A stretch of 50,894 nucleotides of DNA from Sphingomonadales bacterium (GTDB taxonomy: Bacteria > Pseudomonadota > Alphaproteobacteria > Sphingomonadales > Sphingomonadaceae): positions 1 through 50,894 of the forward strand of contig JAIYAA010000161.1 of NCBI GenBank assembly GCA_027489295.1, written 5' to 3'. This document shows, in pieces, positions 14,433-21,920 of the stretch. Position 1 is the stretch's first letter; each line of letters begins with the position of its first letter. A program made the translations under genes and the position numbers. The notes under the pieces were generated by a model, which did not search any database, was not told the origin of the DNA, and was given only the letters and a program-made list of their open reading frames with translations.

Positions 14433-15731
14433 ATGGCCAACGCCGCCACCCACCGTTTCCGTTTTTCCTTCGCCTGGCAGGTGCTGCTAGGCATGACCGC
14501 CGGCCTTGCGCTCGGCTTCGTCGTCCGCGCGACCGGGCAGGCTGCGCTTGGCGAGGCGCTGCACACCACCGGCCAGATCTTCGTCCAGCTGCTCAAGGCG
14601 CTGGTGCCGCCACTCGTCTTCACCGCCATCGTCGCTTCGATCGCCGCGCTGCGCGATCTCGACAATGCCGCCCGGCTGGTCGCGCGCACGCTGTTCTGGT
14701 TTGCCGCCACCGCGCTGATCGCGGTGCTGATCGGCATTGCGCTGGGTCTGCTGCTCCAGCCGGGACTGCACGCCGGCGTCTCGGCCGGCGCGGCCAAGGC
14801 ACCGTCGACCACCGGCTCCTGGCTCGATTTCCTGAAGAGCGTGGTGCCGGCCAACTTCCTGGGCCTCACCGCCGCGACCAGCCTCAAGGACGGCACCGCG
14901 ACCACCGGCCTGTCGTTCAACGTCCTCCAGATCATCGTCGCCGCGATCGCCATCGGTGCGGCGGCGGTGCGGGTGGGCGAAGCAGGCAGCGCCTTCCTCC
15001 AGTTCAACGCCTCCGCACTCGCCATCTTCCGCCGCCTGCTGCGCTGGGTGATCGCGTTGACGCCGATCGGCACCGCCGCGCTGATCGGCGACGCGGTGGT
15101 CCGCTACGGGTGGGAGGCGCTGTCCGCGCTCGGTGCCTTCGCCGCCGCCATCTATATCGGCCTCGCGCTGGTGCTGCTGGTCGTCTACCCGGCGCTGCTG
15201 CTCGCCAACGGCCTCAATCCGCTGCGCTTCTTCGCCACCGCCTGGCCGGCGATCCAGCTCGGTTTCGTCTCGCGCTCGTCGGTCGGCACGCTGCCGGTGA
15301 CCGAGGAGGTGGTCGAGCGCCTCGGCGTCCCCGCCGCCTATGCCGCCTTCGCGGTACCGCTGGGCGCCACCTCCAAGATGGATGGCTGCGCGGCGATATA
15401 CCCCGCCATCTCCGCAATCTTCGTCGCGCAGTTCTTCGGCGTGCCGCTGCACCTGGCGGACTATGGCCTGATCGCCTTCGTCGCGGTGGTCGGCTCGGCA
15501 GCGACCGCAGGCCTCACCGGCGCGACGGTGATGCTGACCCTCACGCTCTCCACGCTCGGCCTGCCACTCGAAGGCGCGGGGCTGTTGCTGGCGATCGATC
15601 CGATCCTCGACATGGGCCGCACCGCGGTCAACGTCGCGGGCCAGGCGCTGGTGCCGACGATCGTCGCGCGCCAGAGCGGCCTGCTCGCCCCCGATGCGCT
15701 CGGCACCCCGGCCCATGCGATCACGGCCTGA
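14433..15731 (+). CDS. Dicarboxylate/amino acid:cation symporter (SDF family)
   Basis: The 432-residue protein has the eight-helix plus two-hairpin plan of SDF transporters. HP1 carries the serine-rich tip SRSSVGTLPVT near residues 283-293. The unwound TM7 reads GATSKMDGCAAIYP, a variant of the NMDGT cation-site motif with its MDG retained. TM8 has DMGRTAVNVAGQ, with the Asp, Arg and Asn that bind substrate carboxylates in GltPh. It should import C4-dicarboxylates or acidic amino acids with H+ or Na+ across the inner membrane. AAGGAG precedes the ATG. It ends 4 bases before the serine acetyltransferase, so the two may be co-transcribed. Confidence 0.9.
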   Translation: MANAATHRFRFSFAWQVLLGMTAGLALGFVVRATGQAALGEALHTTGQIFVQLLKALVPPLVFTAIVASIAALRDLDNAARLVARTLFWFAATALIAVLIGIALGLLLQPGLHAGVSAGAAKAPSTTGSWLDFLKSVVPANFLGLTAATSLKDGTATTGLSFNVLQIIVAAIAIGAAAVRVGEAGSAFLQFNASALAIFRRLLRWVIALTPIGTAALIGDAVVRYGWEALSALGAFAAAIYIGLALVLLVVYPALLLANGLNPLRFFATAWPAIQLGFVSRSSVGTLPVTEEVVERLGVPAAYAAFAVPLGATSKMDGCAAIYPAISAIFVAQFFGVPLHLADYGLIAFVAVVGSAATAGLTGATVMLTLTLSTLGLPLEGAGLLLAIDPILDMGRTAVNVAGQALVPTIVARQSGLLAPDALGTPAHAITA

Positions 15732-15735
15732 CGCG

Positions 15736-16686
15736 ATGGTTGCCGATCACGCCTTCGCCGCCGAGATCGCGGATGCGGTTTCCGCGCTCAACACCGTCCG
15801 CTCGTTCTGGCGCGAACGCCGCGCCGAGCATCGCGGGCTGTCGCGTTTCCCTGCGCCGACCGAACTAGCGCGCTTCGTCGAGCATATCGCCGCAGCCCTC
15901 TTCCCCACCCGCCTGGGCGGCTTTCGCGGCGGCATCGCCCGCGAGGATGATTTCGTCGCCGAACAGCTGGCCCGGGGCCTCGCCATACTGCGCGAACAGC
16001 TCGCCGCCGAGTTCGACTATTGGCAGCTCCACAATGCCACGCCGTTCGAGAGCGACCAGCCCGATCTGCTCGTCCGCCTGTTCACCGCCGCGCTGCCGGA
16101 GATCCGGTCGCTGCTCGACGACGATGTCGATGCCGCCTTTGTCGGCGATCCGGCTGCGCGCAGCGTCGACGAGATCCTGATCAGCTATCCCGGCGCGCTG
16201 GCGATCCTTCACTATCGCATTGCCCACCAGCTGCACGGGCTGGGCGCGGTGATCGCCGCGCGCATCCTGTCCGAACTCGCCAACGCGCGCACCGGGATCG
16301 ACATCCACCCGGCCGCGACCATCGGCCCCAGCTTCTTCATCGACCATGGCACCGGCGTGGTAATCGGCGAGACGACGATCATCGGCCGCAACGTGCGGCT
16401 CTACCAGCATGTCACGCTCGGCGCGCGCAGTCCGCTGGGCCTGGCGCCGGCCGGCCCGCGCAGTCGCTATGCCCGCCACCCGATCATCGAGGATGACGTG
16501 ATCGTCTACGCCGGCGCGACGATCCTCGGGCGGGTGACGATCGGCCGCGGCAGCACGATCGGCGGCAATGTCTGGCTGCTCGACGACGTACCGCCGTACA
16601 GCGTGCTTGTGCAACCGGGGGCGGTACCGCTCTACGGTGACGCGCAGAACAACATGACCGCCCGCCTCACCGAGCACCGCGATTAG
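15736..16686 (+). CDS. Serine O-acetyltransferase, EpsC/CysE-type
   Basis: The 316-residue enzyme has a helical N-terminal domain and a left-handed beta-helix. The latter shows hexapeptide repeats such as IDIHPAATIGPSFFIDHGTGVVIGE, quoted at residues about 197-221, with the catalytic HGTGVVIGET, RNVRLYQHVTLGARS and later IYAGATILGRVTIG-type turns. It acetylates serine with acetyl-CoA for cysteine synthesis. The length and the long N-terminal domain match the EpsC-like branch found next to other metabolism genes rather than the 270-residue E. coli CysE. ATG 15736 follows the symporter stop by 4 bases; an in-frame ATG at 15715 is possible. Its stop overlaps the convergent endolysin gene by 4 bp. 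Confidence 0.88.
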   Translation: MVADHAFAAEIADAVSALNTVRSFWRERRAEHRGLSRFPAPTELARFVEHIAAALFPTRLGGFRGGIAREDDFVAEQLARGLAILREQLAAEFDYWQLHNATPFESDQPDLLVRLFTAALPEIRSLLDDDVDAAFVGDPAARSVDEILISYPGALAILHYRIAHQLHGLGAVIAARILSELANARTGIDIHPAATIGPSFFIDHGTGVVIGETTIIGRNVRLYQHVTLGARSPLGLAPAGPRSRYARHPIIEDDVIVYAGATILGRVTIGRGSTIGGNVWLLDDVPPYSVLVQPGAVPLYGDAQNNMTARLTEHRD

Positions 16687-18206
16687 GCGGGGGGCGGTGG
16701 CGATGCACGCCGCCGCGCCATCTCCGCCATCAGCCGGTCGAAGCGCTGCTCCACCGCGTCCAGCCCGAGCTCGCCGCCGTTGATCGCGCGCCGATCGTCG
16801 CGGAGCCCCGGGGTGGCGGCGTACTTGTCGAGCCCATGGGCCTGCCAGAACCAGCCCGCGCCCATGCAGCCGCCCTCCGGGGTGCGGAGCACGTCCGGAA
16901 CCTGCTCGAGCGGCAGCTGCATCGCCGCGGCGAACTTGCTGCAATTGCCGCGGCCGGTGAGCTGCTTGGGCCCATAGCCACGGAACCGCCAGCCATCCCC
17001 CGGCTCGGTGTTGCCGAGATTGGCGCGTCCCCATTCGCCGCCATAGAGGAGGTTGGCCAGTTCCTCCTGCCGGGCAAGTGGCAGCCCGCGCTCGCCCGGC
17101 TTGCGCCCCAGCCGCCGCGCGTCCGCCTCGGTGATGCGATGCCGCCCGAAGGTGGTGAGCAGCCCCTCCACGCTGTAGTTGAGGCTTTCGGAGAGGCGCG
17201 TCAGCCCGCCGCTCTCCACCCCGATATTGGCGAGGAAGCTGCAGATCTCGCGGTCGGTATCGATACCGAAGCGGCGGCAGGCGCGCTGCATTGGCTCTAC
17301 CCAGCGCGCAAGCTCGGTCGGCAGGCTTTCGGGAAAGGCGACCTTGAGGAACGGTAGATCGATCAGGTCGACCAGCGAACCTGCCGGCGGTGGATCGGCC
17401 GGCGCCTGCTGCGCTGCTGCCACGATCGCCTTGGTATCGGCAACCGGCTGGTCCAGCACTTCCCAGCCGCGCGGGCCGACGATTCCATCGGGCACCAGCC
17501 CGTGCCGGCGCTGCCAGGCGCGCACCGCCGCCTCGGTGCCGCCGCCGAAGATGCCGTCGGGTTCCAGCCCCAGCGCCTTCTGGAGATCCTTCACCGCATC
17601 GGATCGCATGCCCCGGCGCAGTGTCGGCCGGTTCTTGTCGTCCGCCGCGGCGATCGGCGGCGGCGGCGAACGGCCGGAGAGCAGCTCCTGCACCTTCGCG
17701 CGGAAGCTGGCCATGTCGAACAGGGGATCGGTCTTGCGCGTTGGCGCCCATTCCTTGTGGCCGCAGCACATGTTCGCGCCGGCGCCGACATGCGCGAGAA
17801 GCGCCGCGACGCCGCGCTGATAGGCGTCGATCTGCACATCCGGCCACAGATCCTCGGGCCGGCCGCCATTCTCCGCCTCGATGCCGATGAAGTTCGTATT
17901 GCCGGTCTCGATCCCCTCCCAGCGCCCAGGCCCGGCATGGTTGGCGCGGCCTGCGGCTACGACGTAGAAGGTGCCGTCGCGACCGAGGCCGAGCTGGCAC
18001 AGCGGCCCGGCCAGATCGGATCGCCCGCGGATCAGCAGGTCCAGCGTGGGCATGTTGCCGCCGGCGATCGTCCCCGTGTGGTGGCACATCACCCCCTTCA
18101 CGGGCCCCATCTCGCCGCGGCCGCGGGTGCGCCAATCGGGGGTCTCGGCGACGCGCAGGCCGGCGCGCTCCAGTACCTCGGGCAGCCACAGCAGCGCATA
18201 GGTCAT
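16683..18206 (-). CDS. Three-domain cell-wall hydrolase: amidase, peptidoglycan-binding, GH19
   Basis: The 507-residue protein combines three modules. Residues 1-170 look like an N-acetylmuramoyl-L-alanine amidase (VMCHHTGTIAGG with zinc-ligand His42/43, GRANHAGPGRW, GIEAENGG, GHKEWAPTRKTDP). Residues about 198-255 are a PG_binding_1 domain (LRRGMRSDAVKDLQKALGLE, then PDGIFGGGTEAAVRAWQ). Residues about 295-490 are a GH19 chitinase/lysozyme-like domain (FLANIGVESGGLTRLSESLN, YRGYGPKQLTGR-type GWRFRGYGPKQLTGRGN). No signal peptide is seen, as in phage endolysins that need a holin. The start overlaps the stop of an upstream membrane protein gene by 4 bp. It would cut both the peptide-sugar and glycan bonds of murein. 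Confidence 0.88.
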   Translation of the reverse strand: MTYALLWLPEVLERAGLRVAETPDWRTRGRGEMGPVKGVMCHHTGTIAGGNMPTLDLLIRGRSDLAGPLCQLGLGRDGTFYVVAAGRANHAGPGRWEGIETGNTNFIGIEAENGGRPEDLWPDVQIDAYQRGVAALLAHVGAGANMCCGHKEWAPTRKTDPLFDMASFRAKVQELLSGRSPPPPIAAADDKNRPTLRRGMRSDAVKDLQKALGLEPDGIFGGGTEAAVRAWQRRHGLVPDGIVGPRGWEVLDQPVADTKAIVAAAQQAPADPPPAGSLVDLIDLPFLKVAFPESLPTELARWVEPMQRACRRFGIDTDREICSFLANIGVESGGLTRLSESLNYSVEGLLTTFGRHRITEADARRLGRKPGERGLPLARQEELANLLYGGEWGRANLGNTEPGDGWRFRGYGPKQLTGRGNCSKFAAAMQLPLEQVPDVLRTPEGGCMGAGWFWQAHGLDKYAATPGLRDDRRAINGGELGLDAVEQRFDRLMAEMARRRASPPPPA

Positions 18207-19312
18207 TGCGCTGCGCCTCCCGCTGCCGGCGCGACACCGCCCGACGCCGCGGGCAGCAGCGCGTCCGGCGTCAGGTCGGTTTCGGTGATCGGCACATCGG
18301 CGACGCAGCCATCGACATGCGCCTCGCTCGCGAAGGGATCGGAACTGGTGGCCGGCGGGCCGTGCGGCGCGATATCGGCCGGCTTCGGCGCGACCTCTGC
18401 CTCGGGTTCGGGCTTGCGGAGGACCGGACGCTCGCCGGTCCGCGCCTCGGCTTTTTCGAGCAGGTCGGGCACCAGCCGTTCGCTGAATCCAGCGATGAAG
18501 CCGGCAAGACCGATATAGAGGTTGCCCGTATCGCTAGGGTCGCTGTTGTCGATCGCGAGATGCACGAAGCCGGAAAGGCCGAGCGCCACGAAGACGACGC
18601 CGGCGATGATGGCAATCGTCACGCGGAGTGCGGCGTCCATCATGTTGGCCTGTCGGTTGAGATCGGGAAGCACCGTGCGCCCCCGGATCGCAAGCGCGAT
18701 CGAGAAGAATCCGCCCAGCGCGCCCGCCATGCCGCCCCGCCATAGATCGGTCGCGTGATCGAAGCAGCGCGGATCATAGGCCGGCTGGCACGCCACCGCG
18801 TGCTGCCCGGCCGCGATCAGGCTGGCGATCAGGACAAAGGCCAGCACGAGCACCACGGCGGTGATCAGATACTGGAAGCGGGCCCAGCCGACCCGCTCGG
18901 CGAGAATGTCGCTCTTGATGGCCTCCAGCACGCCGCCCGCGCCGGTCAGGTCGCCTTCGAGCGCCACCACCAGCGCGTCGGCAACCCGTCGATCATAGTG
19001 TGCCGCGCGGCGACGCAATCGCGGGCCGCTGCCCTCGCCCACCACGCTGCGCGACCATTTCGGCCAATCCAGCAGCCGATCTGGCGCATCCCGCCAGCTA
19101 TCGATCAGCCCGTTCAGCTCGCCGCGCAGCGGGGCGAGTTGCGCGAGCGCCTTGCGCTGCTCGTTCGCCTTGTCCTGCGCATCGGCGAACTGGATCGTGA
19201 CGCGCTCGCGCGTTTGGTAGACGGCATATTCCGGAGGCTTGCGCGCATAGAATTGCAGCACGCCGACGCCCGACGCATCCGGCGCCCCCAAGGCCAGATC
19301 TGCGACGTTCAT
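18203..19312 (-). CDS. Four-helix membrane protein coupled to the endolysin gene
   Basis: The 369-residue protein has a soluble N-terminal part of about 140 residues with a helical charged segment. It has four hydrophobic segments (YLITAVVLVLAFVLIASLIA near 150-170, GGMAGALGGFFSIALAI near 192-208, VTIAIIAGVVFVALGLSGFV near 229-248, and LYIGLAGFIAGFSERLVPDL near 264-283) and a Pro/Glu-rich tail. I have a sense that the GFIAGFSERLVPDLL end recurs in bacterial membrane proteins of unknown role, but cannot name a family. Its TGA overlaps the endolysin ATG, so both are made together; a holin or lysis-control role is possible. ATG 19312 is chosen; an in-frame TTG at 19333 is an alternative. Confidence 0.75.
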   Translation of the reverse strand: MNVADLALGAPDASGVGVLQFYARKPPEYAVYQTRERVTIQFADAQDKANEQRKALAQLAPLRGELNGLIDSWRDAPDRLLDWPKWSRSVVGEGSGPRLRRRAAHYDRRVADALVVALEGDLTGAGGVLEAIKSDILAERVGWARFQYLITAVVLVLAFVLIASLIAAGQHAVACQPAYDPRCFDHATDLWRGGMAGALGGFFSIALAIRGRTVLPDLNRQANMMDAALRVTIAIIAGVVFVALGLSGFVHLAIDNSDPSDTGNLYIGLAGFIAGFSERLVPDLLEKAEARTGERPVLRKPEPEAEVAPKPADIAPHGPPATSSDPFASEAHVDGCVADVPITETDLTPDALLPAASGGVAPAAGGAAQ

Positions 19313-19689
19313 CGTGCCGCCACGTGCCAGCAACGACGCAGCAGGACAGCGCTAGCGACGGACCCCATTTCCACTCTCCCCAGAAGCGGACATACGGAAT
19401 TGTTCAGCATTCACGCGAATACCGACAACGAATCACAGTTTTACTGATGTACCCCGCTATGATTCTTGCACATCTAGAGTCGATGTCAATCTTGGCCGGA
19501 TCGATGCTTGTAGACGTCAGGTTGCGTCACCCAGGATTGCCTGCGACCAGACGGGCTGCCGATCCAAACAACTTCACGGAATCCAAGGAATTCTTGAGCG
19601 CCGTGGACACAGTGCGCGTCGGCGCCGAGCGGCATGGACGACGCGTCGCGGTATCGCGGATGCGCCTGTTCTGCTGCCAGTGAAGGAAA
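19313..19689. other. Intergenic region upstream of the lysis-like pair
   Basis: About 380 bases with no convincing gene. The 19370-19480 part is AT-richer and probably holds the minus-strand promoter of the membrane protein/endolysin pair. I looked for an alphaproteobacterial SOS box (GTTC-N7-GTTC) and for a duplicate of the tRNA 3' end marking an attachment site, and saw neither. Confidence 0.5.
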
Positions 19690-19765
19690 TGGTGGGCGGT
19701 GACGGGCTCGAACCGCCGACCCTCTCGGTGTAAACGAGATGCTCTACCAACTGAGCTAACCGCCC
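19690..19765 (-). tRNA. tRNA-Val (anticodon TAC)
   Basis: The 76-base minus-strand gene folds as a standard cloverleaf. The acceptor is GGGCGGT/ACCGCCC, the D arm GCTC-AGTTGGTA-GAGC, and the anticodon stem TCTCG/CGAGA with loop TTTACAC, giving anticodon TAC (valine). The T arm is GGCGG-TTCGAAC-CCGTC, with encoded CCA at the 3' end. Confidence 0.97.
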
Positions 19766-19949
19766 GTGTCCGGGAAGCCGGCGATTTACGCGATTTCCTC
19801 GGCCGGTCAACTGGCGATTTCCGGAACAGAGCAGATACGAGCAGCACGCAAAGGTACCGGCTATCCCGGACTATTCCCGAACCGGCGATCATGGTCCAGG
19901 ATGCTATTGGGTCGAAGCGAAGGACCGATCGACAAATGCGATAGTCTAT

Positions 19950-20894
19950 TCACACCAGGGCAAGCCCCGCCCGCTTCACCGCGCCGATATAGCGCAGCAT
20001 GCCGCGACGCGCGGTGTCGCTCAGCGCGATATAGGCGCGGCGGCGGTCCGTGGGATCGGCCCTGCGATCGAACAGACCGGCTTCGCTGAGCGTACCGATC
20101 CAGCGCAGCGCCGTGGTCGGCGGGACTGCGGCTGCGATGCACAGGCTGGAGACCGAGATCTGGCGATGCTCCAGATCGGCGGCGAACAGATCGAGCAGCA
20201 TATCCCAGGCCGGGTCCGCGAACAGCTCGCCCTCGAAGAATTCTGACCGCATCCGCCGCGCGCGGATGACGCGCCGGATTTCGTTCGGGCTCGTCCCTTC
20301 GGCGTCCGCCTCGGTCGCGAAGGTGAACGCCGGCGTGCGGACCGCGGCCTTCGCGTCGCTGAGTTCGTTACGGGTCAGCCGGGCGAGCGAATCCGCGATG
20401 CGGGCGACTTCCTCCTGGAAGCGGCGCATCCGCAGCACCTCCTCGTCGCGCATGCCGTCGTGCAGCCGGGCGACCGGTTCGCGCCCGGCGAACAAGGCCG
20501 CCGTCAGCCGATCGGCTTCGCTGGGGATGCATTGCAGCATCACGCCGGGTGGGAGCAGGGCAACGGCCATGTCGATCTGCTCAGGCAGAACGGTGGCGAT
20601 CAGCGGCACCGCGCGCGCTTCGATCAGCGCGCCCAGCCGGGCGAGCAGCGGCTCGAGCAGCGGCTCGGCGATGCCGTCAGTCTCGAGGATCACCAATTGC
20701 ACGCCATCGGCCAGCGGCATTTCCTGCAGCGCCGCCGCAGCATCCAGCGGCGCACGGATACGGAAGCCGGCGAGCACCGCCGTCCGCTGCGCCAAGTCCC
20801 GCGCGGGCCCAAGTTCGGCGACGATCAATGCAATGTCACGATCGAAATCATAGGTTATGGGCGTCGCGTCGCCCAGATTCGCCAGCTCGTACAT
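19950..20894 (-). CDS. Winged-helix (MarR-like) regulator with a receiver-like N-terminal domain
   Basis: The 314-residue protein ends with a MarR-type winged helix: DPAWDMLLDLFAADLEHRQI, SSLCIAAAVPPTTALRWIGT, LSEAGLFDRRADPTDRRRAY with the wing and DxRR motif. The N-terminal 190 residues look like a receiver-type alpha/beta fold (YDFDRDIALIVAELGPARDL, GVQLVILETDG) without an obvious phospho-acceptor set. It may therefore be a pseudo-receiver. ATG 20894 is chosen; longer in-frame starts to 21023 run through a perfect inverted repeat and look non-coding. It lies downstream of the transhydrogenase operon across a 141-bp gap. Targets are unknown. Confidence 0.75.
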   Translation of the reverse strand: MYELANLGDATPITYDFDRDIALIVAELGPARDLAQRTAVLAGFRIRAPLDAAAALQEMPLADGVQLVILETDGIAEPLLEPLLARLGALIEARAVPLIATVLPEQIDMAVALLPPGVMLQCIPSEADRLTAALFAGREPVARLHDGMRDEEVLRMRRFQEEVARIADSLARLTRNELSDAKAAVRTPAFTFATEADAEGTSPNEIRRVIRARRMRSEFFEGELFADPAWDMLLDLFAADLEHRQISVSSLCIAAAVPPTTALRWIGTLSEAGLFDRRADPTDRRRAYIALSDTARRGMLRYIGAVKRAGLALV

Positions 20895-20911
20895 GCTCTG
20901 CCCCCGTAGTT

Positions 20912-20937
20912 CGGCATCTGTTCTCCAACAGATGCCG
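20912..20937. promoter_or_regulatory. Perfect 11-bp inverted repeat before the winged-helix regulator
   Basis: CGGCATCTGTT-CTCC-AACAGATGCCG ends 18 bases upstream of the regulator's ATG. In the minus-strand mRNA the 4-base loop reads GGAG. It could be the regulator's own operator (autoregulation) or a 5' leader hairpin. There is no T run, so a terminator is less likely. Confidence 0.6.
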
Positions 20938-21035
20938 CATTGCTCCAAAACGGCGGAGTCGCAATTCCTCCATTCCGGAGCGAAGACGCACAGTATAGCA
21001 TGGAAACCGCCGAAGCGGAGCAAAGTATCTCCGGT

Positions 21036-21908
21036 TCAGCGTCGACGGAGATCTTCGATCTGTCCGTCCTTGAGGCCCAGCATCATGCGCGCGGCACTTG
21101 CCAGCGTTGCGGTGGTCAGCACGAAACTCAACGCCATCAGTGCCAGCAGCGCCGCGACCAGGGCGAGCTGTGCGAGCAGCGGCAAATGCTTGGCGGCGAT
21201 CACGATCATCAGCAGCGTCTGGCTGAGCGCCGCGGCATTGAGCCCGCTCTGCACCAGCAGCGACAGCGCCGGCCAGAAGAACAGCGCCAGCAGCGCGACC
21301 GCAGCGGCGAACAACAGCAGCCCGAGCACCACGAACGCGCCGAAGATCGACCAGAAATGGCCGCGCGACTGCGCCCAGGCTTCGTCGACGGTGATCGCTT
21401 CATAAAGATAGGTCAGCGGGAGTGCGATGGAGAGGCGCACCTGCACGAACAGCAGCGCCGCAAGTTCAACAAGCAGCAGGGCCGCCGCGAGCCATTGCCG
21501 CACGCTGTCGCTAGAAATGAGCCAGCCGAACAGCCCGAGCAGGAAGCCGTTGGCCAGCGCGAGCAGGAAGGTGGCGAGGCCGGTTGCGACGGCCAGCATC
21601 GCGAGCAGCGCGAACACCCGCAACTCGCCCGCGCCGAGCCGCAGATAGCAGGCGCCGCGCTTGTAGGGATGGAGCGTCGCACGGGTCGCCGCGGTGATCA
21701 GCACGGCGACCAGCGCGATCGTCAGCGCCTGGGTAACGAGCGCCGGCAGCAGCACCGCGCCGAGGCTTTCGGGCGCGGCCGGCGCGATCGCGATCCGCAG
21801 CAGGCCGATCGCGAAAATGCCGGCGAGGTATAGGATCGACCAGACCAGCACCGATAGCGGATGCTGCCGCAACAGGCGGAACGCGCCGCCCAGAATCGAT
21901 CCGATCAC
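21036..21908 (-). CDS. Polytopic membrane protein of unknown function
   Basis: The 290-residue protein has about six membrane helices (LSVLVWSILYLAGIFAIGLL, LVTQALTIALVAVLITAA, VFALLAMLAVATGLATFLLA, WLAAALLLVELAALLFVQVR, IFGAFVVLGLLLFAAAVALL, and a C-terminal pair). A loop YEAITVDEAWAQSRGHFW is typical of glycerophosphoryl-diester-phosphodiesterase-membrane-domain-like proteins. It starts with GTG at 21908, 12 bases after pntB, and is therefore probably the last gene of the transhydrogenase operon. Function cannot be assigned. Confidence 0.75.
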   Translation of the reverse strand: MIGSILGGAFRLLRQHPLSVLVWSILYLAGIFAIGLLRIAIAPAAPESLGAVLLPALVTQALTIALVAVLITAATRATLHPYKRGACYLRLGAGELRVFALLAMLAVATGLATFLLALANGFLLGLFGWLISSDSVRQWLAAALLLVELAALLFVQVRLSIALPLTYLYEAITVDEAWAQSRGHFWSIFGAFVVLGLLLFAAAVALLALFFWPALSLLVQSGLNAAALSQTLLMIVIAAKHLPLLAQLALVAALLALMALSFVLTTATLASAARMMLGLKDGQIEDLRRR

Positions 21909-21920
21909 CCCACCCCCCGA

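Noticed and set aside
19324..19683. 119-codon open frame upstream of tRNA-Val
   Set aside because: No ribosome site, no recognisable protein features and mixed composition. It more likely covers promoter sequence.
19313..19765. Prophage attachment site at tRNA-Val for the endolysin pair
   Set aside because: I found no integrase and no duplicate of the tRNA 3' end on the other side of the endolysin gene.
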